Source: Ophiocordyceps camponoti-saundersi (nom. inval.)
Taxonomy: Eukaryota; Ascomycota; Sordariomycetes; Hypocreales; Ophiocordycipitaceae
Assembly (NCBI GenBank): GCA_003339415.1
Contig: PDHQ01000001.1
Coordinates: 62,001-126,000 of the forward strand
Direction of reading: 5' to 3'
DNA length: 64,000 nucleotides
Shown: positions 55,195-64,000 of the stretch, one piece after another
Layout: each line of letters opens with the position of its first letter
Position numbering within the stretch: position 1 is the first letter of the stretch
Notes under the pieces: model-generated
Told to the model about the DNA's origin: nothing
The model's database searches: none
Seen by the model: only the letters and a program-made list of their open reading frames with translations
Position numbers and translations under genes: made by a program

Positions 55195-56972
55195 AGTGTG
55201 ATGACGAAGGAAAAAAAAAAGCTACTCTTTCGAAAGGGAAGGGGGAAAATAGCTTGTCTGGAAGGGAAAAGGGGTAACTGTATGGATGAATAGATTGGTG
55301 ATGATTTAAAGGGGTTTTGTCTTTGAGGAGTTGATGGGGAGGGGGAACAGGGTCTTGTCGACTTTCATGTCGGACGCTTCTGTTTGAAGGAAGGGGGTGG
55401 GAGAAATAAAAGGGGAAAAAAAAATTGTAAAACTTAGAAAAGCAGAAAAAAATTTGAAAAAAATCTGTCGGAGTCAAAAAAAAAAAACAATGTCTGCCTT
55501 GCTCATGCTCGTGCTCGTCGTACGTACATACCTACTTGCTAATGGATGGATGTGACCCAGATGAAGATGACGATGTCGTAGTTTTAGCAGGGAAAGAAAA
55601 GTAAGTCATGTTGATAGATGACAAGCACGTGGCTGATGACGTAATATGAGGAGACCCGCAGCGCACCAAGCAGGGCTGCATTGAAATACAAATACCGCCC
55701 TACTCCTAAGAGCGGATGCTATCCGCGTCAGAGTACGAGCATCACTGTACCATACCAGTAGCCTCTATCAAGCTTCAACCTAAGTATATTATCTTTAAAC
55801 CAGGCTCTACCGTAGAAGGGTTTTCTATCCGTATAATCCGTACAGACGAATATTATCTACCTACATATATACAGACATTACCTCGTCACCATACCCTCAG
55901 CACAGCCAGGGTCCCTACAAGAACCACCCCAACTCCAACCACACCCCAATCCTCATCCAATATAGCCTACATGCCAACCTCCAATTCATCACCTTGTTTA
56001 TCCGTACCGTATCCGTACACCCTGCGGAAACTTCCCATCCTCTGGCCTCCGCTTAGTCTTAACCATCCATATACCTACCTACGTACCAAGACACAGCCGC
56101 TAACATACACCCCCAAAGAGGGTAATCCGCAGTAGTACATAAGCAGCATGACAGGCGCCAAGAGAAGAGTAAAAAAAAAAAAATTGGCCCGAGGGAAAGG
56201 CTGCGCGCCAAGGATGATGCAGATCCCCACGTCCCAGATCCTCGGGTCCAAAAAAAAAAGCCTAAGTCGACGACGACCTTGATTCACACACATTGTCGAA
56301 GAGACCCTCTCCCGTGCACATTGAAGAAGAGGCAGAGAAAGAGGCAGAGAAAGAGGCAGAGAAAGAAGCAGAGAAAGAGAAAGAGAAAGAGAAAGAGAAA
56401 GAGAAAGAGAAAGAGAAAGAGAAAGAGAAAGAGAAAGAGAAAGAGAAAGAGAAAGAGAAAGAGAAAGAGAAAGAGAAAGAGAAAGAGAAAGAGAAAGAGA
56501 AAGAGAAAGAGAAAGAGAAAGAGGAAGAGGAAGAGGAAGAGAAAGAGAAAGAGAAAGAGAAAGAGAAAGAGGAAGAGGAAGAGGAAGAGGAAGAGGAAAA
56601 AAAGAAATAATAAGTTCGTATTTCCCGTTGCCTCCTCTCCTCTCCTTGAAGCCCTTGTAGCTAGCTAGGTAGGTAGGTAGTAGATACCTGGTAATCAGCT
56701 TCGCCATCCTCGTGTGCTGTCGTCTCTCAAAGCCGTCCTTAACGATACCAAGATCCATCCATCCAATCTGAAACCAACCAGCCAGACAACCCGTCCTTGT
56801 CTTTTCTCTTCGAGGAACAAAACAACATCCCCTCCCCTGTCCCTCTTCATCCTCTTCCCGCACCCACGTCCCTTCTTGACCCTTCCCCATTTCCCCGCAC
56901 CTCTCCCTTCGTCTTCCTCGTCCCGTGTAGCGTCTACTTCCTGCAGCGTCCATTTCCAATCCTCCTCCGGCC
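55195..56972. other. 1.8-kb convergent intergenic region
   Basis: 3' flanks of the F-box gene and of the unknown gene at 57 kb, and a hexanucleotide microsatellite. An A/T-rich patch at 55750-55870 is compositionally distinct. No supported gene. Confidence 0.5.
56327..56604. repeat. GAGAAA hexanucleotide microsatellite, about 280 bp
   Basis: Long array of GAGAAA units with interspersed GAGGCA and GAGGAA variants at the ends. All six frames are therefore trivially open, which creates spurious ORFs. Confidence 0.95.
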
Positions 56973-58334
56973 TCAGTTCTCGTCTCTCTTCTCGTCTTCG
57001 GCTGTAGGGCTAGTGCCGGCGCAGGCCGACTTGCTCCCCTCGCCTTCGGCCGTCGTCATGGACCGCTGCTTTCCTTGCGTAAACGAGCTGCGTAGCGCCT
57101 GGTTGTCGTCTAGGCGCAGCAGCGAGGCAAACAGGCACCTGACGAGCGGCGCCGCGTCTTCCGGCACCGGCGTGTTCCTTGCCTTTTCCATGTCAATGTG
57201 AGCGTATTCCGTCTTGGCCTTCTTGAGCCTACCGTCTCCGATGGCGCCGTGGGGATGCTGGCCTCGGCGGCTGGCCGATTCCTCCAAAATTTCTTCCATC
57301 GTCATGCCGAAATACTTGGTGCCGGCATACCACGCCTCCAGGATTCTCTCCTCGCGCGAGCTGTCGGTCGCGAAGCTTCCCACCTTGTTTCGCGCCCACG
57401 AGCCGGCCGAGGATCCGGGCGGGTAACGGCGATAGGGCTGAGGGTCTGGCTCCGACGCCCTCACGAGGGCAGCCAGTGAGTCGTACTCGCCCGTCTCTGC
57501 CTGCACCGGTTGCGGGCGACTGGGCTGGAGGGCTCTGAATGTCGACTCGAACGTCGACGGCCGATACTGCCTCTGGCCCGGCGGTCCGGCCGTCAGGGGC
57601 ATGGGCGCTCCGGGTCCGTTGGCGAGCGTCGTCGGCGTCGAGCCGTCGGCGTCGCGGGCCGTGGGGAGGAGGCGCGGCGGCGGGCCGGCAGGGTCCGTGT
57701 CCATGAAATCGCCAGGTCGCAAGAGGCCCATGGGCGCGTCGTCGCCGGACACGAAGCTGGGTCCTCCCCCCTCACGGAGAGCCATGCGAGCGGCCCTCTG
57801 GGTAGGGTTCGGGTACGAGGCCAGGTTGTTGACCGACTTGATGGGCATTTTCTTGAGAGACTGCATGCGAAGCTGGTCCTGCATGTCGTCTTCTGCGGCA
57901 GCAAATTGCTCGTCGTCCATTGCCTTGTCCCCGTCGTCCTTGTCGGCAAGGAGGAAGGAAAGGGCAGCAGGCGCCTTTTCGGGCAGAGCGTGAGGCATGC
58001 CAAGGGTCATTTCGAAGGCGGGATGATCGCTATCGACCACGGGGCTCACGGCACGGTCGTAATTTTGCTGCAGCGGCGTGTACACAGCCTGATGTGAAGG
58101 CAGGAGCTGGCCTGGCAGCAGCTTCGGGAATGGGCCAAAGGAAGGCAAGATATTGTGGAAGTAAGGAATTGTCTTGCCGAGCGGCTGGTCCCAGTGATTG
58201 TGCCCAGTTTGGAAGCGGTTGGCGCGGCCGCGACGAGCAGGCGGCTGAAGAGGAAGCGCGGCGTTTGGATTGTAGATGGTGCCGGCGGTGGTGTATGTCG
58301 GCTGCTGACCTGTTGCCGCGGGAGAGCGAGACAT
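56973..58334 (-). CDS. Hypothetical protein, 453 aa, Pro/Ala-rich
   Basis: Open frame of 453 residues from the ATG at 58334; a second ATG at 58349 would add five residues. The N-terminal block (TAGTIYNPNAALPLQPPARR, NHWDQPLGKTIPYFHNILP) looks conserved rather than random. A helical segment follows (DDMQDQLRMQSLKKMPIKSV), then a disordered Pro/Ala-rich middle, and a C-terminal ordered block (SREERILEAWYAGTKYFGM, TMEEILEESASRRG). I recognise no family. Codon use and length support a real gene. An upstream exon is possible because the frame stays open to about 58390. Confidence 0.65.
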   Translation of the reverse strand: MSRSPAATGQQPTYTTAGTIYNPNAALPLQPPARRGRANRFQTGHNHWDQPLGKTIPYFHNILPSFGPFPKLLPGQLLPSHQAVYTPLQQNYDRAVSPVVDSDHPAFEMTLGMPHALPEKAPAALSFLLADKDDGDKAMDDEQFAAAEDDMQDQLRMQSLKKMPIKSVNNLASYPNPTQRAARMALREGGGPSFVSGDDAPMGLLRPGDFMDTDPAGPPPRLLPTARDADGSTPTTLANGPGAPMPLTAGPPGQRQYRPSTFESTFRALQPSRPQPVQAETGEYDSLAALVRASEPDPQPYRRYPPGSSAGSWARNKVGSFATDSSREERILEAWYAGTKYFGMTMEEILEESASRRGQHPHGAIGDGRLKKAKTEYAHIDMEKARNTPVPEDAAPLVRCLFASLLRLDDNQALRSSFTQGKQRSMTTAEGEGSKSACAGTSPTAEDEKRDEN

Positions 58335-60729
58335 GATTTCGATGAGCATCCGCTCCTCGACTGCCTCCTCGGCCGGCGCTTGAGGAGAGGCAGAGAGTAG
58401 AGAGAGGGAGCGCTAGAGGGGATGCTCCTGCGTTAGCGGTGATGGACAGGTCAGAAGGCAAACAGGTCAGAAGGCGGAAGAGCGAAGGAGGGGAAGAGGT
58501 GGAAGAGAAAAGGGGGGGGGGGGGGGGTGAGGAGTGAGGAGTGGAAAGTAGAGATGGAGGGAGGGAGGGGGGGGGGGAGGGAGAGAGAGAGAGAGAGAGA
58601 GAGAAAGAAAGAAAGAAAGAGATAGAAAGGAAGGAAGAAAGGAGGAAGACAGAGCAAAAGAGAGAGAAAGAGAGAAAAGAGAGAGAGAAAGGGAGAGAAA
58701 GGCTAGAAAGACATACAGAGAAAGGCAAGGAGAGGCCAAGAGAGGCAGAGAGAGGCAAAGAAATGCAGAGAGAGATGAGTGGGGGAAAGGGATGGTGCAA
58801 AGAGAGGAGGTGAGAGAGAGAGGGGGGGGGGGGGGGGGGGGAGGAGGGGGGGAGGAGGAAGAGAGAAGGAAGAGGGGGGAAGGGGAGAGGTGTGTTGTTT
58901 TTTGTGTGGTTGGGGGGGGGGGGGGGGGGGGGGGGGGGAAGATGGGTAGGAGAAGAAAAGCTTAGGTAGTAGGTAGTAGGAGAAAGAAGCCCTGATAAAG
59001 CAGGAGGGTAGGAGAAAGGCACCTACTTACTACCTGTAAAGACGTACTACTTGCCTCACAGTAAGAGAACAAGGCGGGAAAAAAATAAACACACACACAC
59101 ACACACACCCCGTTAACTCTTACTATGCTTAACAAACAATAGGTAGGTAGACAATTAAAAACAAGGGCAAAAGAAGAACAGTAGAAGAATGCAGATTATA
59201 CTTTCATTAATGTGCTGCATAAGTGGGAGTCAATCTCTTCTCCTGAAGCTGATCAAGACTTTGCCCCCTTTTTCAAGAGATATTCTCTCGATTCTCGTGG
59301 GAGAATGAACAGTCTTTTGGGAAAAGGGGGAAGAAAGTGGTTTACGCAGTCGTGGGGAATATATGAGAAGATGTCGGTTGTGGAAGTTGCCGGAATGGTA
59401 TCGGGATAAGGCAGATGGGAAAGTCGTGTTGATGAAAGAGATGACGCTTTTGTTTTCCATCCTGGTCTTGTTCATTCTCGAGTTGGTGATTATCGTTGTG
59501 CTGATCTTGATGGTGTTGATCGTCATGGTCCTGATGTTCTCCATCATCTTAATCGTGGTAATCAAGATGGCGATACTCCCACCCATGACTACATCTACAT
59601 TGTCAACGACACACGAACACGACACGCATCAACAACCTCAAAACCATGTGAGTAAATACCAGAACACGTAATGAACAAAAAAAAAATCACCATCCAAACA
59701 AATAACCCCCAGAATATCCTCCTTCCCTAACCCATCACGCCAACGATGCGCTCATCCCATCCGAACTAACAGTCAGAGGACACGTCAACGCCTATGCTTC
59801 CTGTTCATGTGCTCAAGGTAGGAGAAATAAAAGCATAAAAAGTCGGAATCAGCCGCGTGATTCCTCAGCTCTAGCTGTGTGAGAGTACGAGGAGAAGAAG
59901 ACATACGCAACGATGCTTGCTCTTCCTCCTCCTCCACTTGAGGCAAATTCACGAACCCTCCCTTTGTAAAATCACCCCCAAACACCAAAAAAAAAACAAC
60001 CAAAAACACCCTTTCTCTGTCCTGAACAAAGTACGAAAGATGTGTCATAAAAGGGAAGAAAGAAAAAAGACAGAAACAAAAGAAGGACGAAGCACAGTCC
60101 GTCTTCCCCCACGATGCTACTCCTACCTACCTACCTAAGTACCTACCCCTATCCATGAACAGACCAAATTCAAGGCCAAAAAAAGCCATTTTTTCTTTCT
60201 TTCTTTCTTTCTTTCGTTCCCTCCCTCTTCTGACTTCACACCTGCATACCAAATCTACGTACGTAGCCATGTACGGCATACAGCTATCCATCCAAAGGCC
60301 CCTCTTACTCGCAGAACGCAACTCACAAGTCGAACGCTGGCTCCAACTCTCCTTCCCCCCCACCCCCCTGTCTTTGTTGCCTGTTCCTTTCTTCGCCCTG
60401 TCCCGGCTCGCGGGCCGTCGAGTGAACCGCTATGACCCCTGAATCACCATCATCAACGCCCGGAGCACGCCGCAAAGTGAGAGAAAAAAAGATAAAAAAA
60501 AATTCATCGCAAGACAAAAAGAGAGACAGGAAAAAGAGTTGATTTAGGACTTTGATAATTCGTCCATTAGCTAGGTTGCTATATAGTGGTATAGGTGCCT
60601 ACTCCCTATTACACCTTAGGCTTCATCATCCACATCACCTACCATTCCCGTCAAACCCGGGAATGAAATCACAAAAGAGAACAAGTCAAAAGACCGTCTT
60701 CACGGAATGATACACATCATCATCACCGC
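58335..60729. other. 2.4-kb intergenic region with poly-G tracts
   Basis: It contains a purine-only stretch at 58490-58940 with GA microsatellites and three long G runs, CA repeats at 59088-59107, CCTA repeats and low-coding sequence to the end of palI. Weak open frames at 59212-59671 and 59785-60048 have no recognisable content. Confidence 0.5.
58912..58938. repeat. 27-nt poly-G tract
   Basis: Uninterrupted run of 27 G. Shorter G runs lie at about 58514-58527 and 58820-58840. It lies about 580 bp upstream of the 453-aa gene. Confidence 0.9.
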
Positions 60730-62526
60730 CTAATACGCCGTCCTCGGGTACGCGCTCCCCGGCGTCATCCCCAGTCCTCCTCGCCGTGCCCCGCCGTTGC
60801 CGCCTCCCAGCGCAAAGTCTGGGTTGTCCAGCAGCACGTCCGGCCGCCGTAGTGGCTTCTGCGGCGCCAGTCCTTGGGGCACCATGCCCGCATTCGACGG
60901 CCGCCGTGGTGGCGCCGCCCTGCCTCTCCACCGCGGGTTCACGCCCCTCTGAGAGATGGATGTCATTCCGGACCGCTCCGAGTCCGCGGGACTGCGCGGC
61001 CTCATCATCGAACCATCGTCCTGACCGTAGAGCGAGTAGACGTCAAAGTCTCCCGCCCCACGCCCTCGTCCTCCTGCTGCCGGCGAGTTGTTCCAAGCTG
61101 CGCGCGGCGGGATGTAGGCACTAAGTATCCAACGTTAGCGTCTGGCTACTAGTACCTAGGCAGCCATCAGTGGTAGCAGTGCGAGCGCTTACTCTTCGTC
61201 ACTGTATCGGCTCTCGTCCGATGCCAGTCTTCCTCGAGCTAGCGGGGGGGAGTCCGCTCGGGAGAGACTGCCGTATCTGCTGCGCCCCGAGCCACTGCTC
61301 CGGGGACTTTCCGGTCCGTATGTCGGGCCGGCGTCGTACTGCCTCGTCGCATTGCCGTAGCCTTGCATGCCACCACGTGCTCCGACGGCAGCGCGCGGGG
61401 GACCGATTGGCGATCCCCCTCCGCGTGGGCTTACCCTGTTGGGCAATCCCATGCCGCCCCTGACAGGAGAGCTAAAACCTCCCCTGCCGGGCGAGCCGGT
61501 CCCCCGTGGCGGCGAGCCAAAACCTCCCCTGCCGGGCGAGCCGGTCCCGCGCGGCGGCGAGCCGAAGCCTCCCCTGCCCCGCATGGGGGGCCCGACGCCG
61601 TTGTAGCCACCTCGGCCTCCGCCGAATACCCCGGCGGGCGGCGCGATCCCGACGGGCTGCGGCATGCCTCCCCTCAAGGGCGGACGGTCTCCGTAAGTGC
61701 CGTTGACCGTGGCTTCCATGTTAGGGGACGAAGACGTCACGCTGCCGCTGGCCATGTCCGCCTTGGGTTTGAACTCGAAGGCGGCGAACTGCGGCTTACT
61801 GTCGCCGCCAACCACGGGTAGGGTGGGTTCCGTTGACGAAGTAAAGGACGGCTTCGAGACAAACTGCTCCTTGTAGTCTTCGCCTGACATGTCCGCATTC
61901 TCTTCGACGCGGCGCTTATGAGCCAAGCGGCTGACGACAGCACGTCGCATGGCACAAGAGGCGATGACGCTGATGGCGAGCACGATCGTCGCCGCCACCA
62001 CCAGAAAGGCGCCGAATTCCAGATGCGGGAGAAAGAGGAGTATGTCGACCAGAAAGGCGGCCAGTGAGAGAAGAAAGGTGACGAAGATGAGGACGCTCAG
62101 GATTAGTAGGTATCGGACCGAATGGCTCCGAGAAGGTAGATGAGAGGCGATGGACATGATGGTAATGATGAGGGCGAAGGCGGCGGCGATGGGATGAAGG
62201 ATGAGGGCGAAGGAGATGACATCTCGCGTGTTGGGCGGCAGCTTGATGGCCTGGTTGACATTGTCAAGCAGCGCAGCTGAAGAGGGCGAATGGTTAGACG
62301 AGATGCAAATGACAGCCGCGGGGGAGAGGGGGCACATACCGGTATTCAGCCCCAGGCTCAGAGGGCTGCAATTGTTGCCTTGGCAGAAGCCAAAAACGCC
62401 AAAGTTGACGCCTTTGAATGAAGCCAAAGGAATTTGCTTGACGATGGGAACCGACAGGGTCGACACGAGCAACAAAGCCAAGGCGACGGACAGCAGCACC
62501 GACAAAGCCGTCGCCGGGCGAATCAT
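60730..62526 (-). CDS. palI: PalI/Rim9 pH-signalling membrane protein
   Basis: Exons 62340-62526, 61193-62276 and 60730-61120 give 553 residues. Four membrane segments are visible: residues 5-28 (ALSVLLSVALALLLVSTLSV), about 82-105 (VISFALILHPIAAAFALIIT), about 113-138 and about 145-168. The extracellular loop has the FGVFGFCQGNNCS cysteine block typical of Sur7/PalI proteins. The cytosolic tail is long, disordered and Gly/Arg/Pro-rich with a 15-residue tandem repeat. PalI helps the PalH sensor reach the plasma membrane in the ambient-pH (PacC) pathway. The intron positions inside LNT|ALLDN and SDEE|YIPPR-like junctions close the frame exactly. Assignment to PalI rather than another Sur7-like protein rests on tail type and length. 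Confidence 0.85.
61485..61590 (-). repeat. Tandem 45-bp units in the palI tail
   Basis: Two near-identical units plus a partial third encode the repeat GSPPRGTGSPGRGGF, an RGG-type low-complexity sequence. Confidence 0.85.
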
Positions 62527-64000
62527 AGCGACGACGACGACGACGACGGCTGCTGCTCGGCTGAAGGCGAGGTCGTGACCATGCGAGGCGAAGGCGGCCG
62601 TCGCCTCATGGGAAGACGGCCGTGTGTTTCTTTATCCCCCTCAGCGTGTGTGAGTAGTGTTGAGGGGATTTAAGCCTGTAGAATTCGATTCTCAGCTGGT
62701 TATTTTTCGAAATGGCGACGATAGAGACGGCAGAAAACGAAGATTGTGCGATTATCGAGGCTGCGTTTCTTTCGGAGGAATGTCTCTATCTCTCTCAATG
62801 TCTGGCGTTCTTTTTTTTTCCCCTCAGTCTTCTGCCTGATTAGTTTCCGACTCAGATGATGTCTGCAACGGAAGCCAGGGAGTGGAAAGGGGAGGGGAGG
62901 GGGGGGTGTGGCCGCTCGACAAGGCAGTGAGTCGTACTAGTAATGACGATACTAGTGCCTATTACTAGTCTTCAAGGCAGAGACGACGGTTGTTCGTTTG
63001 AGACGTGATGGATGATGATCGTCCGGGGAGGGGGCGGAAGGAGAGAGGATAAAAAGGAAGAGGACAAGGAGGAGAGACGGTTGGTTGGTCGGTGCTATCG
63101 CCTCGGGGTCAATAGGGTTGGTTGGAGGCAAGTCGCGTTGTGCAGGCGACAGCTACAGCATGCCTTTGGCGTCTTGGCACCGGGAGCGGGTTGTCGTCAC
63201 AGGGGTTGCACGCGTTAGGCAGGTAGCCGGGACCGCAAGGTACGGTCATGCGACAGCCGCATTGAGGGGCTGCAGCTTAGGTGGCTGGTCGTCAGGCAGG
63301 CGTGCGGCTCGCGACACTTTACCTGCCTGTCTAACACTGGGCTCCCCTCTCTACGGTAGCCTGCAAGTATTTCTCTCCGGACGGGGGTTCCCCGGCGCTG
63401 CAGTGTCCCTGGCCGATAGTGATGCCGGCACTACTCTCAGTTCTCCGGTACTGCTCTCCGGTACTTACCACTTCTCCCCTCCCCCCCTGGAGCTGCAGCA
63501 GCCTCGTTCGTTGGGAAAAGGCTGTGGCTGAGTGTTTCGACCGAGTGTCATGCAGCCTGCAGGCACTCTCTCAGGCTCTCTCCCCCCCCCCTGCGCTCAA
63601 GATCCCAACCCTGGGTGGTAAGCAGCCAATCGATCTCCCTTCCCACCCCTTGCCTCTCTTCTCGACAAGGCAGGGCCTTCAATCAGCCAGTAGAAATGTC
63701 ATGTAAGGACATGTTAAGAATATACTTTTTTTTAAACCATGTCATCTGTACCCGCAAAATCTACGATCCCTCCCTCTGGAGACTGAGTCTGAACTGGTGG
63801 ACCCGCGCCCTCTTCACAATTGCCAGTTCAAGACCAGATCCTCCATGCTGAAACCCGATTTAAAGTCTTGATTCAAGGCTCAGAACGTCTTTACATAGGT
63901 AGTCGCCAAAAGTAATACATATGACTCGTTGCTCTAGGTTAGGCCGTGACCCTTGGGAGAGTTTCTCTCCTTCTCTTTCTTTCTTACTTTGATCATTCAT
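62527..64000. other. 1.5-kb promoter and flank upstream of palI
   Basis: 5' flank of palI. ACTAGT repeats occur at 62938-62968. No gene with recognisable content reaches the right edge of the window. Confidence 0.5.

Noticed and set aside
56075..56959. 294-residue minus-strand ORF
   Set aside because: Its core is the translation of the GAGAAA microsatellite (Ser-Leu repeats); there is no domain outside it.
63085..63851. Plus-strand ORFs at the right edge
   Set aside because: No domain, no clear splice signals; not enough to claim a gene.

Overview
The window is nuclear DNA of a filamentous ascomycete, most likely a Sordariomycete. The support is: short introns (about 45-110 bp) with GT...AG borders, pyrimidine-rich leaders upstream of many genes, fungal-only families (CFEM protein, PalI, Zn2Cys6 regulator, Flc/TRP-like protein, MET3 with the APS-kinase-like regulatory domain), and a small repeat whose copies differ only by CpA-to-TpA changes, as repeat-induced point mutation (RIP) leaves. 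Genus cannot be told from the sequence alone. Nothing points to a bacterial segment, a CRISPR array, a biosynthetic cluster or a virus.

Layout. 1-0.67 kb: 3' part of a Nop6-like ribosome-biogenesis RNA-binding protein. 1.6-2.6 kb: Rac-type GTPase (minus). 2.6-6.6 kb: gene-poor, low-complexity stretch with a 10-N gap. 6.6-7.3 kb: small protein with an LRAT/NlpC-like His...Asn-Cys arrangement (minus). 9.0-11.8 kb: CENP-T and SURF1, tail to tail with 7 bp between their stop codons. 12.2-15.9 kb: UBX protein, CHCH protein (Mix17/CHCHD2-like) and exosome cofactor Lrp1/C1D. 16.4-19.2 kb: Zn2Cys6 regulator and a 258-bp MITE-like element. 19.8-23.7 kb: flavin monooxygenase and a ketopantoate-reductase-like protein without a visible ATG. 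23.8-24.6 kb: an 810-bp non-autonomous LTR element with target-site duplication. 24.7-27.9 kb: PDCD5, COQ4, SET-domain protein. 28.3-33.3 kb: CPSF6-like RRM protein and a DCAF11-like WD40 protein. 34.1-37.2 kb: secreted CFEM protein and the Gdt1/TMEM165 transporter. 38.0-43.7 kb: Flc/TRP-like membrane protein and ATP sulfurylase (MET3), divergent. 44.4-48.9 kb: large disordered unknown protein and tRNA methyltransferase Trm44. 50.2-55.2 kb: eIF1 (Sui1) and an F-box protein. 57.0-62.5 kb: unknown protein and PalI/Rim9. The last 1.5 kb holds nothing I can name.

The genes are mostly housekeeping and do not form one pathway. Loose themes are mitochondria (SURF1, COQ4, CHCH protein), RNA and translation (Nop6, Lrp1, CPSF6-like, Trm44, eIF1), ubiquitin-linked turnover (UBX, DCAF11, F-box) and surface or environment sensing (CFEM, PalI, Flc, Rac). 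I found no new multi-gene system. The most unusual signals are: the eight-copy TQ repeat in CENP-T, the RIP-marked LTR element squeezed in front of PDCD5, the MITE-like inverted repeat, the permuted-papain-like small protein, the missing start codon of the 22-kb gene, and the weak start context of eIF1. Exon borders were deduced by eye from splice signals, reading frame and family resemblance; no alignment was run.
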